Shown here piece by piece: positions 29,635 through 39,626 of a stretch of DNA of 64,000 bases. The notes under the pieces are model-generated. The model was not told the origin of the DNA, made no database searches, and saw nothing but the letters and a program-made list of their open reading frames with translations. Origin of the DNA: Granulicella mallensis (GTDB taxonomy: Bacteria > Acidobacteriota > Terriglobia > Terriglobales > Acidobacteriaceae). Each line of letters begins with the position of its first letter. Position 1 is the stretch's first letter. A program made the position numbers and the translations under genes. Location: assembly GCF_014203225.1 (NCBI RefSeq), contig NZ_JACHIO010000003.1:62001-126000 (forward strand), written 5' to 3'.

Positions 29635-29782
29635 GGGGCCTCGCATCGGTTTTCTTCTAGAAAACCGCTTGTCCTAAAGAAATCGCAATGTTCCAGGCCT
29701 TCGATTCTGAATCACACGACGGTCAACAAATTTTAAGTTTGTGCATGCCTGGATGCACCAAAGTATTTCGGAGGCTAGTTTC

Positions 29783-32700
29783 ATGAACATCCATCAACGG
29801 GTACAAAGAATCCCGAATCAACTCAGCAGCACGGTACGACTTTCGATAGCTGCAGCGGTATTGGCGCTGACCGCCTGGGGGACCTTCCCTGGTCTCTTCC
29901 CTGGAGCCGGCGTAGCTTACGCCCAGAACACCAACGCGACCATCCGCGGCGAGGTCCTCGACCCGACCGGAGCTCTTGTACCCAACGCCAAGGTCCTTAT
30001 AGTCAACCAGGACACAGGCGTAACAGTCTTCAATGGCGTTACGGACTCTTCAGGCGACTTTGTAGCGCCTCAGGTTATCCCGGGCACCTATCGGGTAACG
30101 GTGACTTCTCCCGGCCTGAAGCAGGCTGTCATCAATAACCTCATCGCAACGGTTGCACAGGTCGCCTCGGTCAATATCAACCTGCAGCTTGGCCAGGACA
30201 CCGAAACGGTAACCGTCGAATCCAGAGGCGAAGAACTCGACCGAAGCACGTCAGACGTATCGACGCTCATTGCTCCGACCGAAGTTCAGAATCTACCCCT
30301 GCAGCAGCGAGCGACTGAGAACCTGTTGACCTTTATTCCAGGTGCAGCTCACGGCGGCGCCGGCGATACGCCGAACACCTCGCAACTCTCGATCAACGGC
30401 AGCCGTACGCTGAACACCGAGGTTCTGTTGAATGGAGTTTCGACCATCGTCGCCTCAACCGGAAGCCCTGCAACGCTGCCCTCGCCGGATGGAATTGATT
30501 CATTCCGCGTCCTCACCACAAATGCTCCGGCCGAGTATGGCCGCACCTCGGGTGCCGTGATCTCCGTGAATACCATCTCCGGAACCAACGTCTACCATGG
30601 CAATGTCTATTTCCTCCTGCGCAACGAGGCACTTGACGCCAACCAGTACTTCCATAAAGACACCATCAACACGAAGACGGGAGCCGTCACACCGCGCAAC
30701 CGTGATCGATTCTTCCAGGAAGGCGGTTCTTTTGGTGGCCCCGTCCGGATTCCCCACCTCTACAACGGCCACGACAAGACCTTCTTCTTTGTCAACTATG
30801 ACCGTACGATTCAGCCTGCTTCAACAACCCTCACAGCGACCGTTCCAACGGCCGCTCAGCGCTCAGGCGATCTGTCCAACTCCCCGCAACCGATTTACCA
30901 GCCGAACGGAAAATCGTCGGCAGTCTTTGCTAACAACCAGATTGGCCCTATCGATCCTGCAGCAGCAAAGATCCTGGCCTTGCTGCCACTTCCGAACACG
31001 GTTGGAACCTTCGATCAGGCAAATGGTCGCTACACCGGCAACTGGACTTCACTGCAAAATTTGACAGGCCATGTTGTCAAGCTCGTGGCCCGTGTGGATG
31101 AGAATGTCACGGTGAAAGACAGGCTGAGCTTCAATGTCTATCGCTTCACTACCTCGACCCCAAATGCCGTCTCCTGGAACAGCTCGTTGCTCAATACGAC
31201 CTGGGACTGCACCTGTAACAACGCATGGCTTCCCTCTGTCGATTACACACGGACATGGACTCCGACTCTGGTCATGGACTTGAACATGGGCTTCTTCCGC
31301 AACGTCGTGCTCCGCAATCCCCCCGGAGCCGGCCAGAATGCTTCGCAACAGCTTGGAATTGCATCGCTGCCTCTTGACCAGACACCGGAACTCATCTTCG
31401 GCGCTACCACTGGTGCTACTTCCACTTCCTCCACAAATGCTATTAGCGATATCGGCGCGGATACCAACACGAACCAGGTCAACATCACCAACACCTACAC
31501 CCCTTTCGGGACTGTCACGAAGACGGTCGGACCGCATACCATCAAAATTGGCGCATCGCTTCGCAAGAACGAATTCAACTCCTTCAACCCTGCCACAAGC
31601 CCCGAAGGACAGATTCTCTTCGACGGCACGATCACGAACCAGGGGTCCGCAGGCAATCCCAACACGCAAATTGCCGACTTCCTCCTCGGCAAGATCAAGA
31701 CTGCACAGTACGAACAGCCTCAGCCTCCCACGGGACGGCGCAATTACAACTACGGTATCTTCCTGCAAGACGACTGGAGAGTTACTCCAAAGCTGACTTT
31801 GAATCTGGGAGTTCGCTACGAGTATGAGTCGCCGCTAACGATTGCCACTAACATCTATAGCCGTATCGACCCGTCCACAGGGAAATTGCTGGCTGCAGGC
31901 CTCAATGGTGTCTCCCGGTCCCTGAATATCAGCACCCCAAAGGCTGACGTTTCTCCAAGAATTGGCCTGGCTTACAGCGTTGACAACAAAACCGTCATCC
32001 GCGCTGCATTCGGCACCTTCTACGGAACCATCTTCCAGAATCTCGGCGGGCAGCTCGCCTATCCGGGCTTTGACAATGTCATCAGCTATAACAATCTTGG
32101 GACTGGCGTAGCTCAGCCGTTCTCCCTTTCGCAGGGCCTCCCCCTTGCGCCTCCAGCTAATTTGCAGGATCCCTTCGGCGTCGTGGCGGCTGCTACGGCC
32201 AGCAATCCCTATAGTGTCGCCGTATCGTTCAACGACCAGAGCCATTTGCCAATGGTGCAACAGTGGAATTTGGGCTTCGAACGTCAGCTACCTCTCGCAC
32301 TTACGCTGGAGGTCAACTACGTCGGAAACCATGCGCTCCACCTGTCCTATAACCTGAACGAGAACGTCGTTCCCCTCTCAGCGGTACCTGCGGTGACCCT
32401 CGCCAACACCAGCCTTGCAACTCAAAATGCATCCCCGTACCCGACTCTCAAACAGTTCCAAACGAACGACAACATTGGAGCTTCCAATTACAACGGATTG
32501 CAGGTAACTGTTCGCCGTCAGTTCAACAAGCAACTGGCTCTTCTCTCGAACTACACTTATGCCAAGAGCGAAGATGACGGCAGCACGATCTACAACTTCT
32601 CAGCACCCAATGGAACGGCAAACTCGCAGTATGCCGTCGATAGCCCGGACCGCATCAAGGACTTCACCGTTAGCAATATCGATGTGAAGCACACCTTGAA

Positions 32701-33283
32701 CATCGCCGTCGTCTACACAACCCGGGGACCGTGGTGGCTGCGTGACTGGCACATTTCGCCGGTATTTGTAGGCCACACCGGACTGCCCATCAACATCACG
32801 CAGACCAACGAGATTCCGGGTTCATCCCAGCGTCCTAATGGAAACCCCCAGCTTCTCAAGCTGTCGCACCATCCCCTCAACGGGCCGGCCTTGCAATACT
32901 TCGATGCTGCGAGCGATCCAAACTTCCCGCTCACCGCCTCCGGACCGGTCTACAACACCATTGGCGGTCAGCGAACACAGATCGTCGCCACTGGCTTCGG
33001 CAACGTATCGCGAGACTCTAACCGGGCCCCTGGCGAAGTCGATTTCGATGCCTCCGTTGCAAAGGACTTCCAGATCTATCGGCAATTGAAGTTCCAGTTC
33101 CGTATCGATGCCTTCAACGTCATCAACCATACAAACCTCGGAGCACCTAATGGTTCGCTCACAGTGACAGCGGATCCCAAGAGACCCACCGTAGCAATTT
33201 TTGGCACCTCATCGAATTTCGGCCAGATCACAACCACACAGCCGAATCGTCAGTTGCAGGCCTCAACCCGCTTCTTCTTCTAA
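29783..33283 (+). CDS. TonB-dependent receptor, Oar-like, with carboxypeptidase-regulatory domain
   Basis: A 1166-residue outer-membrane protein. The ATG at 29783 has GGAGG ten bases upstream. A signal peptide ends near VAYAQ. A carboxypeptidase-regulatory-like beta-sandwich follows (GEVLDPTGALVPNAKVLIVN to PGTYRVTVTSPGLK), then a plug domain with QLSINGSRTLNTEVLLNGVS and a long beta-barrel ending in RFFF. These Oar/SusC-like receptors are abundant in Acidobacteriota and import large substrates such as oligosaccharides with TonB energy. The alginate-lyase gene starts 85 bp downstream, so an alginate or uronate oligomer is an attractive but unproven substrate. Confidence 0.92.
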   Translation: MNIHQRVQRIPNQLSSTVRLSIAAAVLALTAWGTFPGLFPGAGVAYAQNTNATIRGEVLDPTGALVPNAKVLIVNQDTGVTVFNGVTDSSGDFVAPQVIPGTYRVTVTSPGLKQAVINNLIATVAQVASVNINLQLGQDTETVTVESRGEELDRSTSDVSTLIAPTEVQNLPLQQRATENLLTFIPGAAHGGAGDTPNTSQLSINGSRTLNTEVLLNGVSTIVASTGSPATLPSPDGIDSFRVLTTNAPAEYGRTSGAVISVNTISGTNVYHGNVYFLLRNEALDANQYFHKDTINTKTGAVTPRNRDRFFQEGGSFGGPVRIPHLYNGHDKTFFFVNYDRTIQPASTTLTATVPTAAQRSGDLSNSPQPIYQPNGKSSAVFANNQIGPIDPAAAKILALLPLPNTVGTFDQANGRYTGNWTSLQNLTGHVVKLVARVDENVTVKDRLSFNVYRFTTSTPNAVSWNSSLLNTTWDCTCNNAWLPSVDYTRTWTPTLVMDLNMGFFRNVVLRNPPGAGQNASQQLGIASLPLDQTPELIFGATTGATSTSSTNAISDIGADTNTNQVNITNTYTPFGTVTKTVGPHTIKIGASLRKNEFNSFNPATSPEGQILFDGTITNQGSAGNPNTQIADFLLGKIKTAQYEQPQPPTGRRNYNYGIFLQDDWRVTPKLTLNLGVRYEYESPLTIATNIYSRIDPSTGKLLAAGLNGVSRSLNISTPKADVSPRIGLAYSVDNKTVIRAAFGTFYGTIFQNLGGQLAYPGFDNVISYNNLGTGVAQPFSLSQGLPLAPPANLQDPFGVVAAATASNPYSVAVSFNDQSHLPMVQQWNLGFERQLPLALTLEVNYVGNHALHLSYNLNENVVPLSAVPAVTLANTSLATQNASPYPTLKQFQTNDNIGASNYNGLQVTVRRQFNKQLALLSNYTYAKSEDDGSTIYNFSAPNGTANSQYAVDSPDRIKDFTVSNIDVKHTLNIAVVYTTRGPWWLRDWHISPVFVGHTGLPINITQTNEIPGSSQRPNGNPQLLKLSHHPLNGPALQYFDAASDPNFPLTASGPVYNTIGGQRTQIVATGFGNVSRDSNRAPGEVDFDASVAKDFQIYRQLKFQFRIDAFNVINHTNLGAPNGSLTVTADPKRPTVAIFGTSSNFGQITTTQPNRQLQASTRFFF

Positions 33284-33311
33284 CCACTACCGAATAATCG
33301 CTGTACAGGAA

Positions 33312-33337
33312 AGGCCATCCGCAAGGATGGCCTTTTC
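33312..33337 (+). terminator. Rho-independent terminator after the TonB receptor
   Basis: AGGCCATCC-GCAA-GGATGGCCT forms a perfect 9-bp stem with a GCAA tetraloop followed by TTT, 28 bp after the receptor stop. It separates the receptor from the lyase gene at least in part. Confidence 0.85.
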
Positions 33338-33368
33338 AGGTAACAGAATAGCCCCAGAAAGAGACTGA

Positions 33369-34457
33369 ATGAAAAGCCCTATACGACTTCCCTTCCGTGC
33401 AGATGGCCCGTTCCTCTGTAGATATGCCGCACTGGCAACTCTCGGCTTGGCAGTAACACCGGCGCTCCTTGCAGCCCCTCTGCGCTCTCCCTGGGATGGA
33501 AAGCCTGTTGCAGCGACCGGCTCGGCTTACCCTTGCCCGGCTCTTCCTCATCTCACGCCTGATCTTGTCACCGATGGCTTTTACAGGCTGGATGACCCGA
33601 CACACTCCATCATCGATCCCGTGCGGCAGGAGGCCTATCGCAAGTCGAGCGGCAAGGTAAAAGAGGTTGGAATGGCCATCGTCAGGGCCGCCGATGACTA
33701 CCGCACCTCCGGCTCGCGTCAGGCGGCACAGTGCGCCACCAGTCGAATCGTCACGATGGCACAGGACGGATCGCTCAGCGGCAAGATGTCCTCGAGCCAG
33801 GCCTACTATGTGCAGGGTTGGGTCGTAGGGGCCATCGCCATCGCCTATCTCAAAGTTCGTGAAACCGGAGACGCCACTCCGGAGCAGAACGCAGTCATTG
33901 CCAAATGGCTGCATCGCGTCGGAGGGGAGACCAGGGACTGGTACGACGGGCATACGAAAAAGGACGGCGGCAAGGGAAATAATCACTTGTACTGGGCTGG
34001 GGTGGAGCTGGCGGCAATCGGTGTAGCCGCCGACAACCAGAGCGATTTCAACTGGGCCATGGCGACCTACGACAACGGGGTCGATCAGATACGGCCTGAC
34101 GGAACGCTTCCCCTGGAGATGGCTCGAGGCAGCAAGGCGCTGCACTACCATCTTTATGCATTGGCACCGCTCGTCCTGCTGGCGGAGTTTGGAGAGGCCA
34201 ATCATCTCGATCTCTACACCCATGCGAAGGGTGCGATTCATCGCCTGGCAGACGTCTCCGTAGCAGGGCTTCATGATCCAGCGCTCTTTGAGAAGGCTAC
34301 GGGAGTGAAGCAGGAGGTTCCAACGGTCGTCACCGGAGACCAGATTGGGTGGGCGCCTCCCTATGTCCGGCGCTTTCCGAATGCGGAGCTGACGCGGTTG
34401 ATTCAGGCGGCGCCTAGTTTGAGTGTCTATTATCTGGGTGGGCTGCCGCCGGCGTAG
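33369..34457 (+). CDS. Alginate lyase family protein (PL5, AlgL-like)
   Basis: A 362-residue exported enzyme with a signal segment (AALATLGLAVTPALLA). It has the PL5 family core: NNHLYWAGVELAAIG near residue 200, with the catalytic Asn-His pair of NNHxYW, and LEMARGSKALHYHLYALAP near 250-270, with the Arg and Tyr that complete the site. PL5 enzymes cleave poly-beta-mannuronate by beta-elimination in the periplasm. It follows the TonB receptor, with a terminator between them. It could be for polymer use, or for clearing an alginate-like product of the exopolysaccharide locus. Confidence 0.88.
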   Translation: MKSPIRLPFRADGPFLCRYAALATLGLAVTPALLAAPLRSPWDGKPVAATGSAYPCPALPHLTPDLVTDGFYRLDDPTHSIIDPVRQEAYRKSSGKVKEVGMAIVRAADDYRTSGSRQAAQCATSRIVTMAQDGSLSGKMSSSQAYYVQGWVVGAIAIAYLKVRETGDATPEQNAVIAKWLHRVGGETRDWYDGHTKKDGGKGNNHLYWAGVELAAIGVAADNQSDFNWAMATYDNGVDQIRPDGTLPLEMARGSKALHYHLYALAPLVLLAEFGEANHLDLYTHAKGAIHRLADVSVAGLHDPALFEKATGVKQEVPTVVTGDQIGWAPPYVRRFPNAELTRLIQAAPSLSVYYLGGLPPA

Positions 34458-34482
34458 AGGACGGCGTCGGGGAGAAACAGTT

Positions 34483-34672
34483 GCCTTTCTGGTTGTCATT
34501 CCGAGCGCAGCGAGGAACCTGCTGTCTCCCGTTTTTCGCCAATACCACCACAAACATTGCGTGTCCGTTCGAACCGATCCCTCGTTTGAGCTCACGTATT
34601 TTTGGGTGATACGAACGAAGAGCGGGAGACAGCAGGTTCACTCGCTGCGCTCGGAATGACAACCAGAAAGGC
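34483..34672. repeat. Inverted-repeat element, copy 1 (MITE/REP-like)
   Basis: A roughly 190-bp element with arms of about 50 bp that are nearly perfect reverse complements. The left arm has GGTTGTCATTCCGAGCGCAG and the right arm ends with the matching CGCTCGGAATGACAACC. A second copy with the same arms lies at 39343-39529. There is no coding sequence inside. It lies between the alginate-lyase gene and a convergent membrane-protein gene and could also stop transcription as a long hairpin. Confidence 0.9.
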
Positions 34673-34686
34673 AAAAGCAAAGGCAC

Positions 34687-36300
34687 TTAGCGTTGGCTTT
34701 GTTCTGCCGAGGAGGCTGTCCATAACTGCTTGCTACGGACGCCAGGAGGCAGTTGCCGATCGAAGTCCAGAAGGTTGCGGGCCAGGGTTGGAGCTTCAGA
34801 GGGGTCGACAGCATAAAACGTAACCGTGTCGCCTCCCAGGACCGAGTGCCCCTTGAGGTCTGTGACTTGCCAGTCTTCAACAGGCACCCAGCGAGCAGGG
34901 ATCTTATCGGTAAACCAGGAGCGGTACAGGACCGCAATCTGAACATGGCCGGTCGTGGTGAGCCGATCGATCGCATCGCGGTCAAAGGTACCGCTGACTC
35001 GCAGACGTTCTACATCGACTGAGCCCAATCCCCACAGGTCGAGGCAGCGTATGTCGTCGAAATAGTTGGGAGCGCCGATATCGTTCAAAGCAACGCCCTG
35101 TCCGGCATAGTGCTGGCCCAGGAAAGCTGCCACCTGATACTGCTGCGCGTATACGCCATAGGTCTGCTCAGGAATAATCGAGAAGACGATAGCAGCACGC
35201 GCGCCGAGACCCAGCACGGTCAACACCAATAAAACTTTGGCCACGAGCTGCGCTTCCCGAGAGAAGGCATGATCCGTGCCTGAAGCCATCAAAGCCGAAA
35301 CCCCGGCAAAGATCACAACGATGCCGGCGCCAATCAGGTAAGCCTCGTACCGGAAGAATCCCCCAAATTGAGCGAACTGGGCATGCAGGAGAAAGACACC
35401 CAGAAGAATCAGCAGCCAATGCTTAAGCTGGCTGTGTTGATGGGGAAAACTCTTCTGCAAGTAGATGAGAAGAACGCAGCATAGGAGAAAGACAAGGGTC
35501 ACCCCGGAGATCAAGGCATGCCTGCCGAACAGGTTGTGCAGCCAGGTCAAAGGAGAGAACTTGCTGGCTCCAGCCGTCTTGATCAAGAGCGGGGACGGCA
35601 GAAAGGTCGAGCCCTGAGAGAGCCCATAGAGCCCAAACGCAACCACCAGAAGCAGGGCTGAAGAACCAGCAGCAAAAGCAAGCTTCCACCTGGACTTTAC
35701 AGCCAGCAGTCCACAGACCAGCAGCACTGCAAAGAGCCCCTCGTAGCGCGCTCCTGTAACGAGAAACGAGGCGAGCACCAGGAGAGCTGCGGCCCCCCGG
35801 GCAGGCTTTGGACGCGTCGCGGCCTCGTAGCTGCCCAGCAAAAGCAGAGAGGCCAAGAGGTGGAAGAGGTGCTCCATCCCCAGAAAGGTCATTCCGACCA
35901 AGGGGACACTGCACACCAAAAGCAAAAGGAAAAGCGCCTCAAGAGCGGGCGTTAGGTACATCCCTACACGCCTCAACAGGCGATAACTAAACCAGAGGAT
36001 GAAGAGAGAGATTGCAATGTTGAGGACAAAGGGAACCCAGACGTGGACGCCGACAATAAGAAACGTAAACGCAATCAGGAACGGCCACAGGATGGAAGAA
36101 CAGGGGAAGCTGCTGTGGTAACGGGTGATCCCGTACACTCCGTGCAAAGCCAGATTCTTGGCAACGGCGGCGTGGATATACGTATCGTCAAGCGGGTAAA
36201 GCTGGTGGCCGTGGGTTCTACCGAGGATGATAGCGAGCAGAACGCCTAGGGCTACAAAGTATGCCGCCGTAGCAAACCAAAGTGGCCAGACTTTTTTCAT
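34687..36300 (-). CDS. GT-C-type membrane glycosyltransferase-like protein
   Basis: A 537-residue polytopic protein with about eleven hydrophobic helices and a soluble C-terminal region (about 400-537). The first periplasmic loop has YPLDDTYIHAAVAKNLALHG, with the paired acidic residues typical of ArnT/PMT-like GT-C enzymes that use polyprenyl-phosphate sugars. RYHSSFPCSSILWPFLIAF after it also fits. It is monocistronic, convergent with the alginate-lyase gene. Substrate is unknown, and assignment to a specific GT family is uncertain. Confidence 0.65.
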   Translation of the reverse strand: MKKVWPLWFATAAYFVALGVLLAIILGRTHGHQLYPLDDTYIHAAVAKNLALHGVYGITRYHSSFPCSSILWPFLIAFTFLIVGVHVWVPFVLNIAISLFILWFSYRLLRRVGMYLTPALEALFLLLLVCSVPLVGMTFLGMEHLFHLLASLLLLGSYEAATRPKPARGAAALLVLASFLVTGARYEGLFAVLLVCGLLAVKSRWKLAFAAGSSALLLVVAFGLYGLSQGSTFLPSPLLIKTAGASKFSPLTWLHNLFGRHALISGVTLVFLLCCVLLIYLQKSFPHQHSQLKHWLLILLGVFLLHAQFAQFGGFFRYEAYLIGAGIVVIFAGVSALMASGTDHAFSREAQLVAKVLLVLTVLGLGARAAIVFSIIPEQTYGVYAQQYQVAAFLGQHYAGQGVALNDIGAPNYFDDIRCLDLWGLGSVDVERLRVSGTFDRDAIDRLTTTGHVQIAVLYRSWFTDKIPARWVPVEDWQVTDLKGHSVLGGDTVTFYAVDPSEAPTLARNLLDFDRQLPPGVRSKQLWTASSAEQSQR

Positions 36301-36423
36301 CCAGCGACTATCTTACAGCTTCGCTTGATTGGGGCAGATCTGAAATAGGCCCGGGCTTAGCAGGACAAACGCGAAAGGGGCTTAGCAGTGGAGGGGCTCT
36401 TTGACGAGCGAGCATTCCCTCAG

Positions 36424-36476
36424 TGGCTAAAGCCACGCCAGCGGCAAGTCAGGGACGGCGGGACTGAAGTCCCGCC
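36424..36476. repeat. Short palindromic repeats in an intergenic gap
   Basis: TGGCTAAAGCCA (36424-36435) and the perfect hairpin GGCGGGACT-GA-AGTCCCGCC (36457-36476) lie in the roughly 290-bp gap between two minus-strand genes. Hairpins of this kind recur between genes in many acidobacterial genomes. It may also terminate the 891-residue gene's transcript. Confidence 0.6.
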
Positions 36477-36587
36477 CTTTCAAGGCAAAGGCAATAGCCA
36501 AGGACAGAAGCAACGACAAGGACAAAGACGATACTTCCCGTTCGTCAGACGCTATCAGCCCTTCCCAAACGCAAAACAACATGATCC

Positions 36588-39263
36588 TTACTTCGGCTGA
36601 GTTGAAGTGTCGGTTGAAGGCTGCGCGGGTGTGGGAGACGGCGGCGTGGCCGGCACTGCCGGGGGGGTGGATGGATTCGGCGAAGCTGGGGCTGGAGTGG
36701 CGGCGGGTGTCGCTGGTGCAGCACTCTGCGTTGCAGGCGTGGCATCCGGTGTCGAGGCCGGAGCTTGTGCGGTTGTGGCAGGCGCTGGCGTGGACTTCAC
36801 AATCGGAGTAGGCAGAGTTACCGTGGCCACGACGTTGGGATCGTCGCGGAGCTTGAGGTAGAGCGTCGCTCCATCCAGCGGTGTGGGCACGATGAAGGTA
36901 TTCGCAGCAAAACCGGTGGGCACCTCGGCTGGCTTGGCAAAGTCCTTGGACGCCCCAAAGGTTTGCACCAGGAAGAACTGGTTGCCGTCGACCGTGCAGG
37001 TAGGAGCATCTGCGCTGGTGCAGTGGATGGCAGTGATCTGCGGGGTGCGGACGAGAGTGCCGAGCGGTGTCCAGTCGCCCGGAGTCTGATCTTCCGCGAC
37101 AGGACGCATCTGCAGATTGCCAAAGGCCGACTGACCGAAGGCCTTCAAAGGATCAAGCATGGCAATGGCGGTGTGATCATCCTGCAGCACAAGGTTGTTG
37201 GCGGCAAAGGAGAGGCTGGTGTGGACGGAACCGTCGGCCGTAGCGACTTCGATGGTCTGCGTGCGGGGAAAAACATCCTTGGTCTGCACGACGAAGGTGA
37301 GCTTGCCGTTGAGCGGAATGTCGTTCTTTGTGCCCAGGGTGACAGGGATCGAGCCGTCCTGCTGCGCGGGTGTGGCATCGAACGAGAGCAGCTTCAGGCC
37401 TGGACGTGCGGCTTCGGTAGCGACCTTGATCTTCATGGTGCGACCGTCTTTGAGCCTGGCGGTTGCGTCAGCACCATTGTCAGGAGAGACACCTGCCCCG
37501 GAGTGAAGATGCAGGGTCTTGTCGTCGTTGCCAGTGCCGGTGGGAGTAAAGGCCTGGTTGGCGATCTGCACGGAGACGACATCCTGAAGCCCCTGGCCCG
37601 TAAGTACAGCTTCATTGTCGCCCGTGTGAATCTTCAGGCCATCGAGATGGATGTCACCGGTATAGGCAGTAAGTGGGACCTTGTCCTGATTGGCATCGCC
37701 GTACTGCCGAATCGCGAGCGAGTAGCCGCCGGGCTGCACCTTCTTGAGCGAGGCGTCCAGGTCGAGCGAGTCCTTGGCGACTTTGCCACCATCGCTTGCC
37801 GTCGGCTTGAAGGCGACGTCGATATCTTTATCCTTACTGGTCGTAAGAGCGATGTGCTGAACGCAGGCGGTGCCATCGCCCTTGAGCGTGAGATGGTTGT
37901 CCTGCCCTGCAATTAATTGAGTGTCGCCAACGATCTTCCAGTCTTTGCCGTCGACCTGCTGGAGAGTGAGGGTGGGACCTTCGAAGGGGTCGAAGCCCCA
38001 GTAACCGCGGACAGTGCCGGTAATGGTGAGGTCAGTGCTGGAACCGATCTTCACGTCAGACTTTGCGGGAGGCGCGCTGGCGCTGTCATCGACGAGAGGC
38101 CTGCGCTGCTCTTCTTTCGCGGCGATAAGGCCGCCTTCAAAGGCATCGGGCGTCAAGGGAATATCGCTGGGCGCGCCGGTTCGATTGAGGTGGAGGATGA
38201 GATCGTGCGCGAAGCTGGTAGAGAAGACGAGCGGCGCTCCTTCGAGTTGCAGAGCCATCTTCGGCTGCAGGAGACAGGCGACCTCGTCGGCATCGTGGGG
38301 GTGCAGCGGTGGCAGCTTGGCCGACTGAATGGCCGGTAAACCGATCACGATGACCGTTTTGGGATTGTTGAAAGAGGGCGGAGCGTTTAGCTTCAGGTTG
38401 AGCGTAGAACCCTGCGGAAAGCTGATTCCGGGAATGTATTGATACTGGGCCGTGCGCAGCAGGCTAACAAGGTGGACGAGGTCCACAACAGCGCCGACAT
38501 AGGCCGAATAAATTCCAGCCGCGATAACCGGTGTGGCGGAAGCCGCATTAATAAAGTCGGAAGAGGCTCCGGTGGTAAGAGCATCAGCAACACTCTGGCC
38601 ATGCCCATCGTCGAGGAGGACCGGCGCACTGGACTGCGTGAGGCAGTTTACCTGCTGTTCCACAGGCTGTTTGAAGCAGTCGGCATTCGGCTTAAGAGCA
38701 AGCGTAGCAGCCAGCTTGGCGGAGTGGTCCTGAATGGCCTTCTGATCGTTTTGTGGAATCGTCTTCATCGCCGCGAGATAGCGTTCGATGCGCTGCTGCT
38801 CGAAGGAGGCTTGATTCAGGTCGGCATCGGCGCGGATGAACAGCCCCGGCCTGCCTTTGACCGCGGAGCGAAGAGTTTTAAAGTCGCCGCCGGTTTCAGG
38901 CGCGACAAACATCACAGCCTGCTCGGCTTCCCTGGGCACTGTGATCGTCGTGCCTTCGATCGTTTTCTTGTCCCAGGTGTCGATCTCGGTAAACCAGTGG
39001 TCAGGCGGCTCGTTGGTAGTGCCACGCAGGAAGGCGACGATGATCAGCAGGTGGTTGGATTGGCTATGGGGAAGGTCAGCCTTGATCCAGATCTTGTCGC
39101 CTGGCTGCAGGTTCGGAACCTGTGCGATGGGAAGCGTGGCAGTGCCACGAGTGACGCGGACATCGATCTTGGGACCAACGAGATCAAAGCGTGCATTATC
39201 AGCACGGAGAGTTGCCGTGATGGCAGCGACGAAAAGGCAGGCGGCAACTCTTAAGAGTTTCAT
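36588..39263 (-). CDS. Large secreted protein of unknown function, Pro/Ala-rich tail
   Basis: An 891-residue exported protein with a signal peptide (residues 1-21, ending ATLRA). The bulk looks like several beta-sandwich modules, e.g. VTRGTATLPIAQVPNLQPGD near the start and VQPGGYSLAIRQYGDANQDK later. It ends in a low-complexity tail of about 75 residues rich in Pro, Ala, Thr and Ser. Four cysteines in the first half could form disulphides. No enzyme motif is recognised. It is probably an envelope-associated protein. Monocistronic, with an inverted-repeat element just upstream. Confidence 0.7.
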   Translation of the reverse strand: MKLLRVAACLFVAAITATLRADNARFDLVGPKIDVRVTRGTATLPIAQVPNLQPGDKIWIKADLPHSQSNHLLIIVAFLRGTTNEPPDHWFTEIDTWDKKTIEGTTITVPREAEQAVMFVAPETGGDFKTLRSAVKGRPGLFIRADADLNQASFEQQRIERYLAAMKTIPQNDQKAIQDHSAKLAATLALKPNADCFKQPVEQQVNCLTQSSAPVLLDDGHGQSVADALTTGASSDFINAASATPVIAAGIYSAYVGAVVDLVHLVSLLRTAQYQYIPGISFPQGSTLNLKLNAPPSFNNPKTVIVIGLPAIQSAKLPPLHPHDADEVACLLQPKMALQLEGAPLVFSTSFAHDLILHLNRTGAPSDIPLTPDAFEGGLIAAKEEQRRPLVDDSASAPPAKSDVKIGSSTDLTITGTVRGYWGFDPFEGPTLTLQQVDGKDWKIVGDTQLIAGQDNHLTLKGDGTACVQHIALTTSKDKDIDVAFKPTASDGGKVAKDSLDLDASLKKVQPGGYSLAIRQYGDANQDKVPLTAYTGDIHLDGLKIHTGDNEAVLTGQGLQDVVSVQIANQAFTPTGTGNDDKTLHLHSGAGVSPDNGADATARLKDGRTMKIKVATEAARPGLKLLSFDATPAQQDGSIPVTLGTKNDIPLNGKLTFVVQTKDVFPRTQTIEVATADGSVHTSLSFAANNLVLQDDHTAIAMLDPLKAFGQSAFGNLQMRPVAEDQTPGDWTPLGTLVRTPQITAIHCTSADAPTCTVDGNQFFLVQTFGASKDFAKPAEVPTGFAANTFIVPTPLDGATLYLKLRDDPNVVATVTLPTPIVKSTPAPATTAQAPASTPDATPATQSAAPATPAATPAPASPNPSTPPAVPATPPSPTPAQPSTDTSTQPK

Positions 39264-39342
39264 CTGAATGTCTTAGACGCTCAGGTGTCGAGGGTGGTTG
39301 TGATCCGTCTGCCGAATCGAAAAGATTGCTGCCGTTGCCGTT

Positions 39343-39529
39343 GCTTTTCTGGTTGTCATTCCGAGCGAAGTGAGGAACCTGCTGTCTCCCGCTTTTGCCA
39401 GAGCTCCGGAATGCTGCGCATTGGGATAGGTCTTGTTCTTGTTGTGTTGGCTTAGATGCCGGGCGGTTCGAACGAAGAACGGGAGACAGCAGATTCGCTC
39501 GCTGCGCTCGGAATGACAACCAGAAAAGC
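39343..39529. repeat. Inverted-repeat element, copy 2 (MITE/REP-like)
   Basis: A roughly 187-bp element with the same terminal arms as 34483-34672: GGTTGTCATTCCGAGCGAAG on the left and CGCTCGGAATGACAACC on the right. The inner loop differs in sequence but both copies share CGAACGAAG before the right arm. It lies just upstream of the pqq operon and could affect its promoter region. Confidence 0.9.
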
Positions 39530-39626
39530 AACGGCAAAAGCAGAAGCAAATGGAGAGCTATAATTACCTCGGAAAGGCGAGTAGAAGAGCGCTTGCATTT
39601 CCTCAAGGAATTTCAAGGAGATCGAA

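Noticed and set aside
36765..37916. A 383-codon plus-strand frame inside the large secreted-protein gene.
   Set aside because: It is antisense to a gene with a signal peptide and sensible domains, and its product shows no motif. It is a long shadow frame.
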